Source of the DNA: Methanoregulaceae archaeon | Lineage (GTDB): Archaea; Halobacteriota; Methanomicrobia; Methanomicrobiales; Methanospirillaceae | Direction of reading: 5' to 3' | Assembly (NCBI GenBank): GCA_028679275.1 | Contig: JAJRBV010000086.1 | Span: forward strand, 1-8,308 | Length of the DNA stretch: 8,308 bases | Shown here: in pieces, positions 1 to 5,625 of the stretch | How positions within the stretch are numbered: the first letter of the stretch is position 1 | Layout: every line of letters begins with the position of its first letter | Made by a program: the position numbers and the translations under genes | The notes under the pieces: generated by a model | Database searches by the model: none | Seen by the model: the letters and a program-made list of their open reading frames with translations, nothing else | Told to the model about the DNA's origin: nothing

Positions 1-1331
1 ATGAGGGACACTCAAAGCTCGTCCTCAAAGTGGACGATGCAGGCATCATTGAGCGTGGTGACTGGCTCTCCATCACCCCTGTAAGGGGAGTTGAGAAGCT
101 CGCCATCAACAAGACAATGGACCAGGTGCCAAAGATCGCATCACGCGTCTGTGGTATCTGTCCGATTGCCCATACGCTTGCCGGAATCGAGTCGATGGAA
201 GGCTCCATCCGGTGCGAGATCCCGCAGGATGCCAAGCTCCTTCGAATCGTGCTGCAGTGTGCCAACCGGCTCCACAGCATCGCGCTGCACAACATCCTGA
301 TCCTGCCCGATTTCTATATCCCGGGCACGGACAAGAAGATCAACCCGTTCACACCAGAAGAACCCGTCCGGAGCGTCGCAAAGCGCATCCAGAGGATCCG
401 TGAGATCGGGCAGACCATAGGAGAAATCGCAGGAGGCGAATGCATCCACCCGAGCAATCCCCGTGTCGGTGGAATGTACAAGGCATGCACTCCCCGTGCG
501 AAGACGAAGATGTACGATCTTGCAAAGGAAGGTCTCGTCCTCGCCCATGAGCAGATGGAATTCATGCTCGCGGTCATCAACAACATGAGGAAACGCGACT
601 GGACTGAGGTCGGAGGAAAACAGATACCGCTTCCAAAAACCCTCGGGTACCACAACCAGGGGGTCATGGCAGCACACCCGTTATATGCCAGCTCAAACCT
701 TGACGAGAACCCCGGCTGGGATCCCAAGCGCTGGACCGATGTCAGACCATGGGACTGGTATATGGGCGAAGGCGAAGTCAGCCTGGCAGATCCAAGCTAC
801 CCGATTGGAGGAACATCTCCTGTTGGCACGAAAGTCAACCCGCAGATGGAAGCCTGCACCGGTGTTCCGCTGTATGATGGCGCTCCCGTTGAAGTAGGTC
901 CGCGGGCACGACTGGTCACGTTCAAGAACTTCGATGAGAAGGGTACCTGGGGCCAGCACATTGCACGTCAGCTTGAGTACACCGACAGTCTTTATGCCAT
1001 GATCAATGCCCTTGATGAGTACAATCCGTCAGGGAAAGTGCTTGCAGATCCCATCCCCCAGGGCGATGGATCCCTTGGCTGGGCAGCAAACGAGGCTCCC
1101 CGCGGATGCGATGTACACCTTGCGAAAGTCAAGGATGGCCGTGTGCTTTACTACGAGATGCTCGTTCCGACCACCTGGAACTTCCCGACCTGCAGCCGTG
1201 CACTCACCGGTGCCCCCTGGCAGGTTGCCGAGATGGTGGTGCGCGGTTATGACCCGTGTGTCTCATGTGCTACCCACATGATCGTCATTGATCAGGACAA
1301 GAGGATAGTTGCCCAGAAACTCATCCAGTGA
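1..1331 (+). CDS. frhA: Coenzyme F420-reducing hydrogenase, alpha subunit (large [NiFe] subunit), 5' partial
   Basis: Large catalytic subunit of the cytoplasmic F420-reducing hydrogenase; it carries the NiFe centre that splits H2. The reading frame is open from the left edge (first full codon at 3, reading EGHSKLVLKV). This matches the family's conserved HEGHSK start, so only about a dozen N-terminal residues are missing and the GTG at 30 is internal. The four nickel-ligand cysteines are visible: RVCGIC (Cys codons 150 and 159) and DPCVSC (codons 1257 and 1266), followed by ATH. The DPC motif has cysteine, not selenocysteine. The 17 residues after the histidine (1278-1328) are the expected propeptide removed by the FrhD protease. 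442 residues are visible, close to the usual full length. It is the first visible gene of an frhADGB operon; its promoter lies outside the window. Identification is very secure. Confidence 0.97.
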   Translation, partial: EGHSKLVLKVDDAGIIERGDWLSITPVRGVEKLAINKTMDQVPKIASRVCGICPIAHTLAGIESMEGSIRCEIPQDAKLLRIVLQCANRLHSIALHNILILPDFYIPGTDKKINPFTPEEPVRSVAKRIQRIREIGQTIGEIAGGECIHPSNPRVGGMYKACTPRAKTKMYDLAKEGLVLAHEQMEFMLAVINNMRKRDWTEVGGKQIPLPKTLGYHNQGVMAAHPLYASSNLDENPGWDPKRWTDVRPWDWYMGEGEVSLADPSYPIGGTSPVGTKVNPQMEACTGVPLYDGAPVEVGPRARLVTFKNFDEKGTWGQHIARQLEYTDSLYAMINALDEYNPSGKVLADPIPQGDGSLGWAANEAPRGCDVHLAKVKDGRVLYYEMLVPTTWNFPTCSRALTGAPWQVAEMVVRGYDPCVSCATHMIVIDQDKRIVAQKLIQ

Positions 1332-1341
1332 GTGTAGCCCG

Positions 1342-1881
1342 ATGCTGTTTCCGGAAATTGTGGTTGCAGGATGCGGAAATCCGCTCTTTGCTGACGACGG
1401 GTTTGGTCCTGCCGTGGCAGAAGAGCTCGCTCGCCTCGAACTTCCCGATACAATAAAGGTAGTGGACGCCGGACTCGGCGGACCGCACTTTATTTTTACC
1501 CTTATAGATCCGGGGTACACAAAACGGCTGATCATCATCGATATTGCCGATTTTGGTGCTGAACCGGGTAAAATACGGGACTTTTCGGTCGAGGACCTGC
1601 CTGCGGGGAGCTACCGGGATATCCATTCATGGGATCTTACCGAACCGCTCCAGCGCCTGAAAGACTCAGTCGACATCACGGTTATCGGATGCCAGCCACG
1701 AAGGGTTACAGCCCCCGAATTCGAACTGGGGCTCACGGATGAGGTACAGGACGCAATCCCGAGAACTGTCCGTCATGTACTGGAATTATTAGGGGTGGAC
1801 TATGGGATGGCTATCAAGAATCTTCGGAACGAAGGACGGAAGCAAGATGCCGGAAGAGAAACCTGTGCCGGCGAGCGCTGA
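1342..1881 (+). CDS. frhD: F420 hydrogenase maturation endopeptidase FrhD
   Basis: Nickel-dependent endopeptidase of the HycI/HyaD (M52) type. By family knowledge it trims the C-terminal tail of FrhA after NiFe centre assembly. The start is taken as the ATG at 1342, giving MLFPEIVVAGCGNPLFADDG and 179 residues; the N-terminal GxGNxLxxDDGxG signature of the family begins at residue 10. Candidate metal ligands are Asp18, Asp42 (VVDAG) and His95 (DIHSW), fitting the Asp/Asp/His set known for HycI. The gap to frhA is 10 bases and the upstream Shine-Dalgarno is weak, which suggests translational coupling. The last 25-30 residues, after VLELLGVDYG, are polar and arginine-rich and overlap an alternative frhG start at 1802, so the true family core may end near 1800. 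Function is secure; the C-terminal tail is odd. Confidence 0.93.
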   Translation: MLFPEIVVAGCGNPLFADDGFGPAVAEELARLELPDTIKVVDAGLGGPHFIFTLIDPGYTKRLIIIDIADFGAEPGKIRDFSVEDLPAGSYRDIHSWDLTEPLQRLKDSVDITVIGCQPRRVTAPEFELGLTDEVQDAIPRTVRHVLELLGVDYGMAIKNLRNEGRKQDAGRETCAGER

Positions 1882-1910
1882 CGTCAAGAACAAGGTAGAA
1901 ACTTTAAAAA

Positions 1911-1917
1911 AGGAGGA
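1911..1917 (+). promoter_or_regulatory. Strong Shine-Dalgarno that favours the GTG-1925 start of frhG
   Basis: AGGAGGA lies 7 bases before GTG 1925. It is a near-ideal match to the archaeal 16S 3' end and sits just before the conserved FrhG N-terminus (KIKAGHVHMSGCTGC). It is the main reason to start frhG at 1925 and not at the in-frame ATG at 1802, which has the weaker AGGGGTG 4 bases upstream. Confidence 0.75.
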
Positions 1918-1924
1918 TAAGCCT

Positions 1925-2686
1925 GTGGCAGACAAAATTAAAGCCGGCCATGTACACATGAGCGGGTGCACTGGCTGCGAAGTAGCCATAGCGGATAACT
2001 ATGGTGGACTGTTAACGGTGCTCGACAAGTACGTGGACTGGGTGTATGACCTGACCCTAGCGGACGTGCGGCACATCCCCAAGATGGATGTTGCCCTCGT
2101 TGAAGGGTCGATCTGTATCCAGGACAAGATATCTGTCGATGAGATCAAGGAGACAAGGGAAAAGTCAGCCGTCGTTGTGGCACTGGGAGGATGTGCCTGT
2201 TATGGTAACATCACCCGGTTTGGAAGAGGCGGACAGCCTAACCAGCCTCAGCATGAGTCGTATGTCCCAATCGGGGACATCATCAAGGTTGATGCCTATA
2301 TTCCCGGCTGCGCACCAACACCGCAGCTGATCAGGAACGTCGTGGTCATGGCATACCTGCTCCTGAAAGGAACCAAGGAGCAGCAGGAACTGGCAAAGAA
2401 ATACCTGACACCTCTGATGCAGCTGGCAGACCGCGGGACAGAAGCCTGTGGTTGCGACCTGATGTATCATATCATCAACCAGGGACTCTGCATGGGATGC
2501 GGGAGCTGTGCTGCCGCCTGCCCGGTCAGGGCAATCACCCACGAATACGGGAAGCCCAACGTGAACCGGGAAATGTGCATCAAGTGTGGTGCCTGTTATG
2601 CCCAGTGCCCGCGGAGCTTCTTTAACTTCGACGTCATGAACGAGTTCGAGGGGATCATGGAACTCATTGACGGAGCGCTCAAGTGA
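1925..2686 (+). CDS. frhG: Coenzyme F420-reducing hydrogenase, gamma subunit (small Fe-S subunit)
   Basis: Electron-transfer subunit linking the NiFe centre of FrhA to the FAD of FrhB through three [4Fe-4S] clusters. Numbering from GTG 1925 (253 residues), the proximal-cluster cysteines are in SGCTGC (15, 18), GGCACYG (90) and PGCAPTP (129). Two ferredoxin motifs follow: CMGCGSCAAACP (189, 192, 195, 199) and CIKCGACYAQCP (218, 221, 224, 228). The segments TLADVRHIP and QPQHESYVPIGD are typical of FrhG. The frame stays open upstream to ATG 1802, which would add 41 residues: a short amphipathic start (MGWLSRIFG) and a Lys/Glu/Pro-rich linker, overlapping frhD by 80 bases. The start at 1925 is preferred because of its strong Shine-Dalgarno and the family N-terminus. 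frhB follows 10 bases after the stop. Function is certain; the start is likely but not certain. Confidence 0.95.
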   Translation: MADKIKAGHVHMSGCTGCEVAIADNYGGLLTVLDKYVDWVYDLTLADVRHIPKMDVALVEGSICIQDKISVDEIKETREKSAVVVALGGCACYGNITRFGRGGQPNQPQHESYVPIGDIIKVDAYIPGCAPTPQLIRNVVVMAYLLLKGTKEQQELAKKYLTPLMQLADRGTEACGCDLMYHIINQGLCMGCGSCAAACPVRAITHEYGKPNVNREMCIKCGACYAQCPRSFFNFDVMNEFEGIMELIDGALK

Positions 2687-2691
2687 GGTGA
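2685..2691 (+). promoter_or_regulatory. Shine-Dalgarno of frhB overlapping the frhG stop
   Basis: GAGGTGA overlaps the frhG TGA (2684-2686) and lies 5 bases before ATG 2697. It fixes the frhB start and suggests that frhG and frhB translation are coupled. The open frame extends further upstream to a TTG at 2667, which has no supporting site. Confidence 0.75.
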
Positions 2692-2696
2692 ACAAG

Positions 2697-3575
2697 ATGG
2701 GAACTGAACTCGGCAAATACAAACTCTGTGTATCGGCACGCAGCGCTGACAAGGAGATCCTGAAGAAAGCCCAGGACGGCGGTATTGTCACCCAGCTCTT
2801 CAAGTATGCCCTTGAAGAGGGAATCATCGACGGTGCAATCGTCAGCGGGCCCAGCGATGAGCCCTGGAGGCCACGCCCCTTTGTCGCTACTACTGTAGAC
2901 GATCTGATGAAATCAAGGGGAACCCGGTACAATATCAGCCCCAACGTCTCCTTCATCAAGGAGGCAACCCGGAGCTATGGCCTCGACAGGATCGGTATTG
3001 TAGGTACTCCCTGCCAGATGCAGGCCGTGCGAAAGGGCCAGCTCTACCCGGTTGGTCTCCGTGATGTTCCGGACAAGATCGCTCTGGCAATCGGCATCTT
3101 CTGCATGGAGAACTTCCCCTACCAGAGCATCAAGCAGCTCGTGGAAGACCATGCAGCCATGAAGCTTGAAGCTGTCAAGAAGATGGAGATCGGGAAGGGC
3201 AAGTTCTGGGTCTACGGCGAACGTGGACAGGTAGTCCAGCTGCCCCTCAAGGTCACCCACAATTACGAACAGCCGGGCTGCCATGTCTGCCTCGATTACG
3301 TGGCCAACCTTGCTGATGTTTCCACCGGGTCGGTCGGAAGCCCGGACGGCTGGAGCACCGTGTTTGTGCGGACAAAGAACGGGGATGACATCTGGTCAAA
3401 GGCAATCGCTGCCGGATGCTTTGAGACAAAGCCAATCGAGCAGGTCAAACCCGGGCTTGAGCTCGTCTCAAAACTGGCAAACGAGAAGATCACAAAGAAC
3501 CAGAAGACCGTAGAAGAGCGGGCAAAGTTCGGCGTCAACAAGGCGCTCCGGAACCCCTATATCAGCCCGAAATAA
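2697..3575 (+). CDS. frhB: Coenzyme F420-reducing hydrogenase, beta subunit (FAD/F420-binding)
   Basis: Iron-sulfur flavoprotein subunit that passes electrons from FrhG to coenzyme F420 through FAD, giving F420H2 for methanogenesis. It is 292 residues from ATG 2697, normal for the FrhB/FdhB family. Features seen: the N-terminal segment AQDGGIVTQLFKYALEEGIIDGA cut here into AQDGG at residues 25-29 and the following helix; GTPCQMQAVRK near 103-113; IFCMENFPY with Cys136; and PGCHVCLDY with Cys195 and Cys198 followed by ADVSTGSVGSPDGWSTV. The conserved cysteines (106, 136, 195, 198) are the probable ligands of its single [4Fe-4S] cluster, by analogy with known FrhB. It is the last gene of the operon, 10 bases after frhG and followed by an oligo-T stretch. 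FdhB and FpoF/FqoF relatives share the fold, but frhA-D-G context settles the call. Confidence 0.96.
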   Translation: MGTELGKYKLCVSARSADKEILKKAQDGGIVTQLFKYALEEGIIDGAIVSGPSDEPWRPRPFVATTVDDLMKSRGTRYNISPNVSFIKEATRSYGLDRIGIVGTPCQMQAVRKGQLYPVGLRDVPDKIALAIGIFCMENFPYQSIKQLVEDHAAMKLEAVKKMEIGKGKFWVYGERGQVVQLPLKVTHNYEQPGCHVCLDYVANLADVSTGSVGSPDGWSTVFVRTKNGDDIWSKAIAAGCFETKPIEQVKPGLELVSKLANEKITKNQKTVEERAKFGVNKALRNPYISPK

Positions 3576-3585
3576 TACCTCCACA

Positions 3586-3592
3586 TTTTTTT
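3586..3592 (+). terminator. Oligo-T terminator of the frh operon
   Basis: Seven consecutive T lie 11 bases after the frhB stop, followed by CCCC. Short T runs on the coding strand are the usual termination signal in archaea. No strong hairpin precedes it. Confidence 0.6.
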
Positions 3593-3630
3593 CCCCATTG
3601 CAGGATATGATTCTTTTACTGTGATTAATT

Positions 3631-3654
3631 CCTGAATGGACGGGTACTTTCAGG
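3631..3654. repeat. Small inverted repeat in the frhB/DUF2124 spacer
   Basis: CCTGAA (3631-3636) and TTCAGG (3649-3654) are perfect 6-base arms around 12 bases. It lies in the convergent spacer after the frh operon. The match is short enough to be chance. Confidence 0.35.
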
Positions 3655-3704
3655 TTGGGGATTCTCCTTCATTTCATCCGAAGGGTGTGGAGAACTTAGA
3701 GGGG

Positions 3705-3744
3705 TGGAATGCTGACACCTCATCGAAGTATTCATTGCATTCCA
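3705..3744. repeat. 8-base inverted repeat in the convergent spacer
   Basis: TGGAATGC (3705-3712) is the exact reverse complement of GCATTCCA (3737-3744), with 24 bases between. Together with the T-rich dyad just after it, this could strengthen termination of transcripts coming from either side. The role is inferred from position only. Confidence 0.45.
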
Positions 3745-3746
3745 TA

Positions 3747-3761
3747 TCTTTTCAAAAAAGA
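3747..3761. terminator. T/A-rich dyad, probable terminator of the DUF2124 gene
   Basis: TCTTTT, one C, then AAAAAAGA gives a small dyad with T runs on both strands. On the minus strand it presents six T about 20 bases after the DUF2124 stop codon (TGA at 3783-3781). It could also stop read-through from the frh operon. I see no gene between 3576 and 3780. Confidence 0.5.
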
Positions 3762-3780
3762 AGATTGAGAATGAAAATGT

Positions 3781-4263
3781 TCACTTCCAGACATCAACCG
3801 GGCTGATTGTTGCATCGATCAGCAGGTCAAACTCCATTGCCCTGAGCCAGCCCGCCTTTTCAAACATGTTCATGAAACAGATCCCTATCAGGAGGGCGTC
3901 GGGATGTTTTTCAACAGCTGATTTCACCTGTTCCAGGGTAACCGGAACATTCGGCATTGAGAGCCCGCCCATGACCACAACCGCCTTTGGCATGCTGATT
4001 TTTACGGTGCCTCCTGCCTGCATCCCGATGTCAGGAGCCAGTTTCAGTTTCTGCGCTTTTGATTCATCCACATAAGGAACAAACACCTGTTCAAGGCCCA
4101 TGCTCCGTACCGCAAAGCCAAGGAGTTCGACAAACGGTGTGCATGTGCCAGGGCACCCATAGTACACGATCTGGTCACCGGCAGAGAGCCCTTTCTTTTC
4201 GATGTATTCCTTAAAAGGCCGCAGCATGCCGGGAACGCCCTGAAAAACCTCTTTTTGTTTCAT
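3781..4263 (-). CDS. DUF2124-family protein of unknown function
   Basis: Function unknown. From ATG 4263 it is 160 residues; a GTG at 4272 would add three. The ATG is preferred because GTGAT, a partial Shine-Dalgarno, lies just upstream on the minus strand. The sequence resembles the archaeal DUF2124 family, mostly found in methanogens: IVYYGCPGTCTPFVELLGFAVRS cut here to its core GCPGTC near residue 37, then FVPYVDESKAQKL, then alternating hydrophobic strands (AVVVMGGLSMPN, ALLIGICFMNMF). The pattern suggests a small cytoplasmic alpha/beta protein. No signal peptide or membrane segment is seen. The GCPGTC pair of cysteines could be redox-active or bind metal; that is inference. It diverges from a flavodoxin-domain gene and shares its upstream region, and converges with the frh operon. 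The family name comes from recalled sequence features and needs a profile search. Confidence 0.75.
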   Translation of the reverse strand: MKQKEVFQGVPGMLRPFKEYIEKKGLSAGDQIVYYGCPGTCTPFVELLGFAVRSMGLEQVFVPYVDESKAQKLKLAPDIGMQAGGTVKISMPKAVVVMGGLSMPNVPVTLEQVKSAVEKHPDALLIGICFMNMFEKAGWLRAMEFDLLIDATISPVDVWK

Positions 4264-4319
4264 GATTATCACAGGTACACTGATATCCGGACTACCGGCC
4301 GCCTGCCGGAATACCGGGA

Positions 4320-4359
4320 ATGTAAATAGGGAGATTCTCCAATATTAATGTAACATTGG
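4320..4359. promoter_or_regulatory. Shared divergent promoter/operator region with two overlapping dyads
   Basis: Between the DUF2124 start (4263, -) and the flavodoxin start (4380, +) there is an AT-rich GTAAATAG (4322-4329) that could act as a TATA box in either direction. Next comes GGAGA-T-TCTCC (4330-4340), a perfect dyad. It overlaps a second dyad whose arms CCAATATTA (4339-4347) and TAACATTGG (4351-4359) match at 8 of 9 positions around ATG. For the plus-strand gene these dyads fall where the transcription start is expected, a common place for archaeal repressor sites. A further hairpin, CCGGC/GCCGG (4295-4309), lies in the presumed DUF2124 leader. The dyads are seen directly; the regulatory role is inferred. 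Confidence 0.5.
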
Positions 4360-4362
4360 TAC

Positions 4363-4370
4363 AGGAGGGT
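4363..4370 (+). promoter_or_regulatory. Shine-Dalgarno deciding the GTG-4380 start
   Basis: AGGAGGGT lies 9 bases before GTG 4380 and immediately after the second dyad. It selects GTG 4380 over the in-frame TTG at 4356, whose extra eight residues have no counterpart in flavodoxins. Confidence 0.7.
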
Positions 4371-4379
4371 ATATCCACC

Positions 4380-4889
4380 GTGAAAAACATTCTTGTCTGC
4401 TATGCTACCCGGTATGGTTCAACCAGCGATATTGCCCGGATCATCGGAGAGGAACTTGAGGGTGCAGGCTTCCATGTGACGGTCCTCCCTGTCTCCGCTA
4501 TCAATGACCCTGGAAAATATGATGCAGTCGTCATCGGAAGCCCTCTTTACATGGGCAAATGGCTCCCGGAAGCACGGGATTTTGTGAGCAGGTTCCGCCA
4601 CCCGCTACAGGAACGACCTGTTGCCGTATTTTCAGTCGGTTATTCGCTGAAGGAAAGGACAGTGGAGCACCTGAAGAGCGGAGAAGCCGCCCTTGATGCA
4701 ATCCGCGTTTTCATCACCCCGGTGAGCGCAGGGTTCTTCCCAGGCAACATTGACCCTGACCGTATGTCTCCGGCCGATAAAGCCATGATAAGGCTCGGTG
4801 GGGCAACTCCGGGTGACTTCCGTGATGAGAACCTGGTTCGTTCCTGGGCAAGGGAACTCGCCGGATCGCCGCTCCTGCAGGAGGGATAG
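4380..4889 (+). CDS. Flavodoxin-domain protein (HemG-like, flavodoxin_5 type)
   Basis: Predicted FMN-binding electron carrier or oxidoreductase of 169 residues, starting MKNILVCYATRYGSTSDIA. The TRYGST segment near residues 10-15 is the FMN-phosphate loop of flavodoxins. VVIGSPLYMGKW (about 45-56) is the second FMN loop, and AVFSVGYSL (about 82-90) is a central strand. The tail GATPGDFRDENLVRSWA resembles the GDFRDW-type end of HemG-like protoporphyrinogen oxidases and related flavodoxin-domain proteins. Archaeal members of this group are mostly uncharacterised, so haem synthesis should not be assumed. No membrane segment or Fe-S motif is seen. The gene diverges from the DUF2124 gene and converges with the GTPase gene; its stop codon sits inside a hairpin. 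The domain call is secure; the substrate is unknown. Confidence 0.88.
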   Translation: MKNILVCYATRYGSTSDIARIIGEELEGAGFHVTVLPVSAINDPGKYDAVVIGSPLYMGKWLPEARDFVSRFRHPLQERPVAVFSVGYSLKERTVEHLKSGEAALDAIRVFITPVSAGFFPGNIDPDRMSPADKAMIRLGGATPGDFRDENLVRSWARELAGSPLLQEG

Positions 4890-4920
4890 GAAGGAACATC
4901 TCCTCTTTTATCCTTGCAGG
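4874..4920 (+). terminator. Hairpin overlapping the flavodoxin-gene stop, probable terminator
   Basis: Nested arms CCTGCA/TGCAGG (4874-4879 with 4915-4920), GGATA/TATCC (4884-4888 with 4909-4913) and AGGA/TCCT (4888-4891 with 4901-4904, sharing one base with the middle stem) make an imperfect stem-loop around the TAG at 4887-4889. A short T4 lies on its 3' side. Arms are read directly; terminator function is inferred. Confidence 0.4.
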
Positions 4921-4960
4921 ATCTCCCGTTTAAAACCCGGATCTTCCCCTGCAGAACATG

Positions 4961-4980
4961 AAAATGCCATAAAAATGAAA
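4961..4980 (-). terminator. T-rich terminator of the small GTPase gene
   Basis: On the minus strand, T runs of three, five and four bases (complement of A runs at 4978-4980, 4971-4975 and 4961-4964) begin about 13 bases after the GTPase stop at 4993. This is typical of archaeal oligo-T termination. Confidence 0.45.
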
Positions 4981-4992
4981 TGTTCCATGATT

Positions 4993-5484
4993 TCACCGGT
5001 TCTTTGCAATATCTTCCACAAACCGGCCTAATGCTTCCCGTGCACTCGAGGGATCTTTTGCTGAAATCTCATAGATATTTGTGTTTCCCGGGAGCTCCCT
5101 TCTCACCATCGCAGGACATGACTCGGTGACATCACATTTGTTCAGCACGAGCCCGAGCGGGATCTGACTATCCATGAGATCATGGTAGATATCTTTCGTA
5201 AAAGCATCCACTGCACAGGTACAGTCTACCATGAGGAGCGCCGCATCCATCCCCTGCATAATGATCTTCCGTGCGAATTCGAACCGTTCCTGTCCAGGCG
5301 TCCCATACAGGTGAATATGGAGATCATTGACCATCGCTCTTCCATAATCAAGCGCAACGGTCGTGGTGGTTTCACCACATTCTGCTTCGATATGGCGTGA
5401 TGCGGGATCAATTGCATGGATAAACGTGGACTTGCCCGCATGAAAAGACCCGAAAACCACGATCTTCAGCCGTGATGAATCCAT
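4993..5484 (-). CDS. Small Ras-like GTPase (COG2229/Arf-MglA-like)
   Basis: Predicted cytoplasmic GTP-binding switch protein of 163 residues, about the size of a lone G domain. From ATG 5484 the motifs run in order: G1/Walker A GSFHAGKST (12-20); a TTTT stretch near 38-41 as the switch I threonine region; G3 YGTPGQERF, in which Gly replaces the usual Asp of DTPGQ; G4 NKCD (about 113-116); and G5 EISAKD. The Gly-for-Asp G3 form is a feature I associate with the COG2229 family of prokaryotic GTPases. There is no lipidation signal, membrane segment or partner domain. No GAP/exchange-factor candidate (roadblock protein, for instance) is seen next to it, so its pathway cannot be read from context. 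It diverges from the cyclophilin gene; a TATA-like box about 25 bases before the ATG suggests a leaderless mRNA. Confidence 0.88.
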   Translation of the reverse strand: MDSSRLKIVVFGSFHAGKSTFIHAIDPASRHIEAECGETTTTVALDYGRAMVNDLHIHLYGTPGQERFEFARKIIMQGMDAALLMVDCTCAVDAFTKDIYHDLMDSQIPLGLVLNKCDVTESCPAMVRRELPGNTNIYEISAKDPSSAREALGRFVEDIAKNR

Positions 5485-5502
5485 TGCCTAGGTATGGCAG
5501 GG

Positions 5503-5514
5503 AATTTTTTTTAA
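5503..5514 (-). promoter_or_regulatory. TATA-like box of the small GTPase gene
   Basis: On the minus strand TTAAAAAAAATT is centred about 25 bases upstream of ATG 5484. That is the normal TATA-to-start-site distance in archaea, so transcription would begin at or near the start codon. No Shine-Dalgarno is seen before the ATG. Confidence 0.5.
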
Positions 5515-5539
5515 CTGTTTCGATTTCAGTTTCCGACCC

Positions 5540-5578
5540 ATGCCAGTTTACGGACCCCCGGTCCAGCAGAGCAGGCAT
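5540..5578. repeat. Two-level dyad between divergent GTPase and cyclophilin promoters
   Basis: GGACC-CCC-GGTCC (5552-5564) is a perfect dyad. Outside it, ATGCC (5540-5544) and GGCAT (5574-5578) pair around almost the same axis. It lies midway between the two TATA-like boxes, so it could be a shared operator or upstream element. The role is inferred from position. Confidence 0.4.
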
Positions 5579-5593
5579 TTTCATCATTCATCG

Positions 5594-5600
5594 GTTTTAT
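5594..5600 (+). promoter_or_regulatory. TATA-like box of the cyclophilin gene
   Basis: GTTTTAT is centred about 28 bases before ATG 5626 and is followed by no Shine-Dalgarno. This fits a transcript starting at, or a few bases before, the start codon (leaderless). Confidence 0.45.
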
Positions 5601-5625
5601 TCTCCTCCGCGTCAAACCTTATGGC

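Noticed and set aside
141..677. 178-codon minus-strand ORF within frhA
   Set aside because: Shadow of frhA; composition is typical of antisense translation and no motif is seen.
1251..1277. Selenocysteine at the nickel site of FrhA
   Set aside because: The motif is DPCVSC with TGT codons at 1257 and 1266, and no in-frame TGA occurs before the stop at 1329.
2165..2959. 264-codon minus-strand ORF across the frhG/frhB junction
   Set aside because: It is antisense to two certain genes, crosses their boundary and has no recognisable protein features.
5526..5587. Minus-strand ATGATGA (box C-like) followed 62 bases on by CTGA (box D-like), a possible C/D box RNA
   Set aside because: No convincing internal C'/D' boxes or terminal stem, and it overlaps the two promoters and the dyad. 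Short boxes like these occur by chance.
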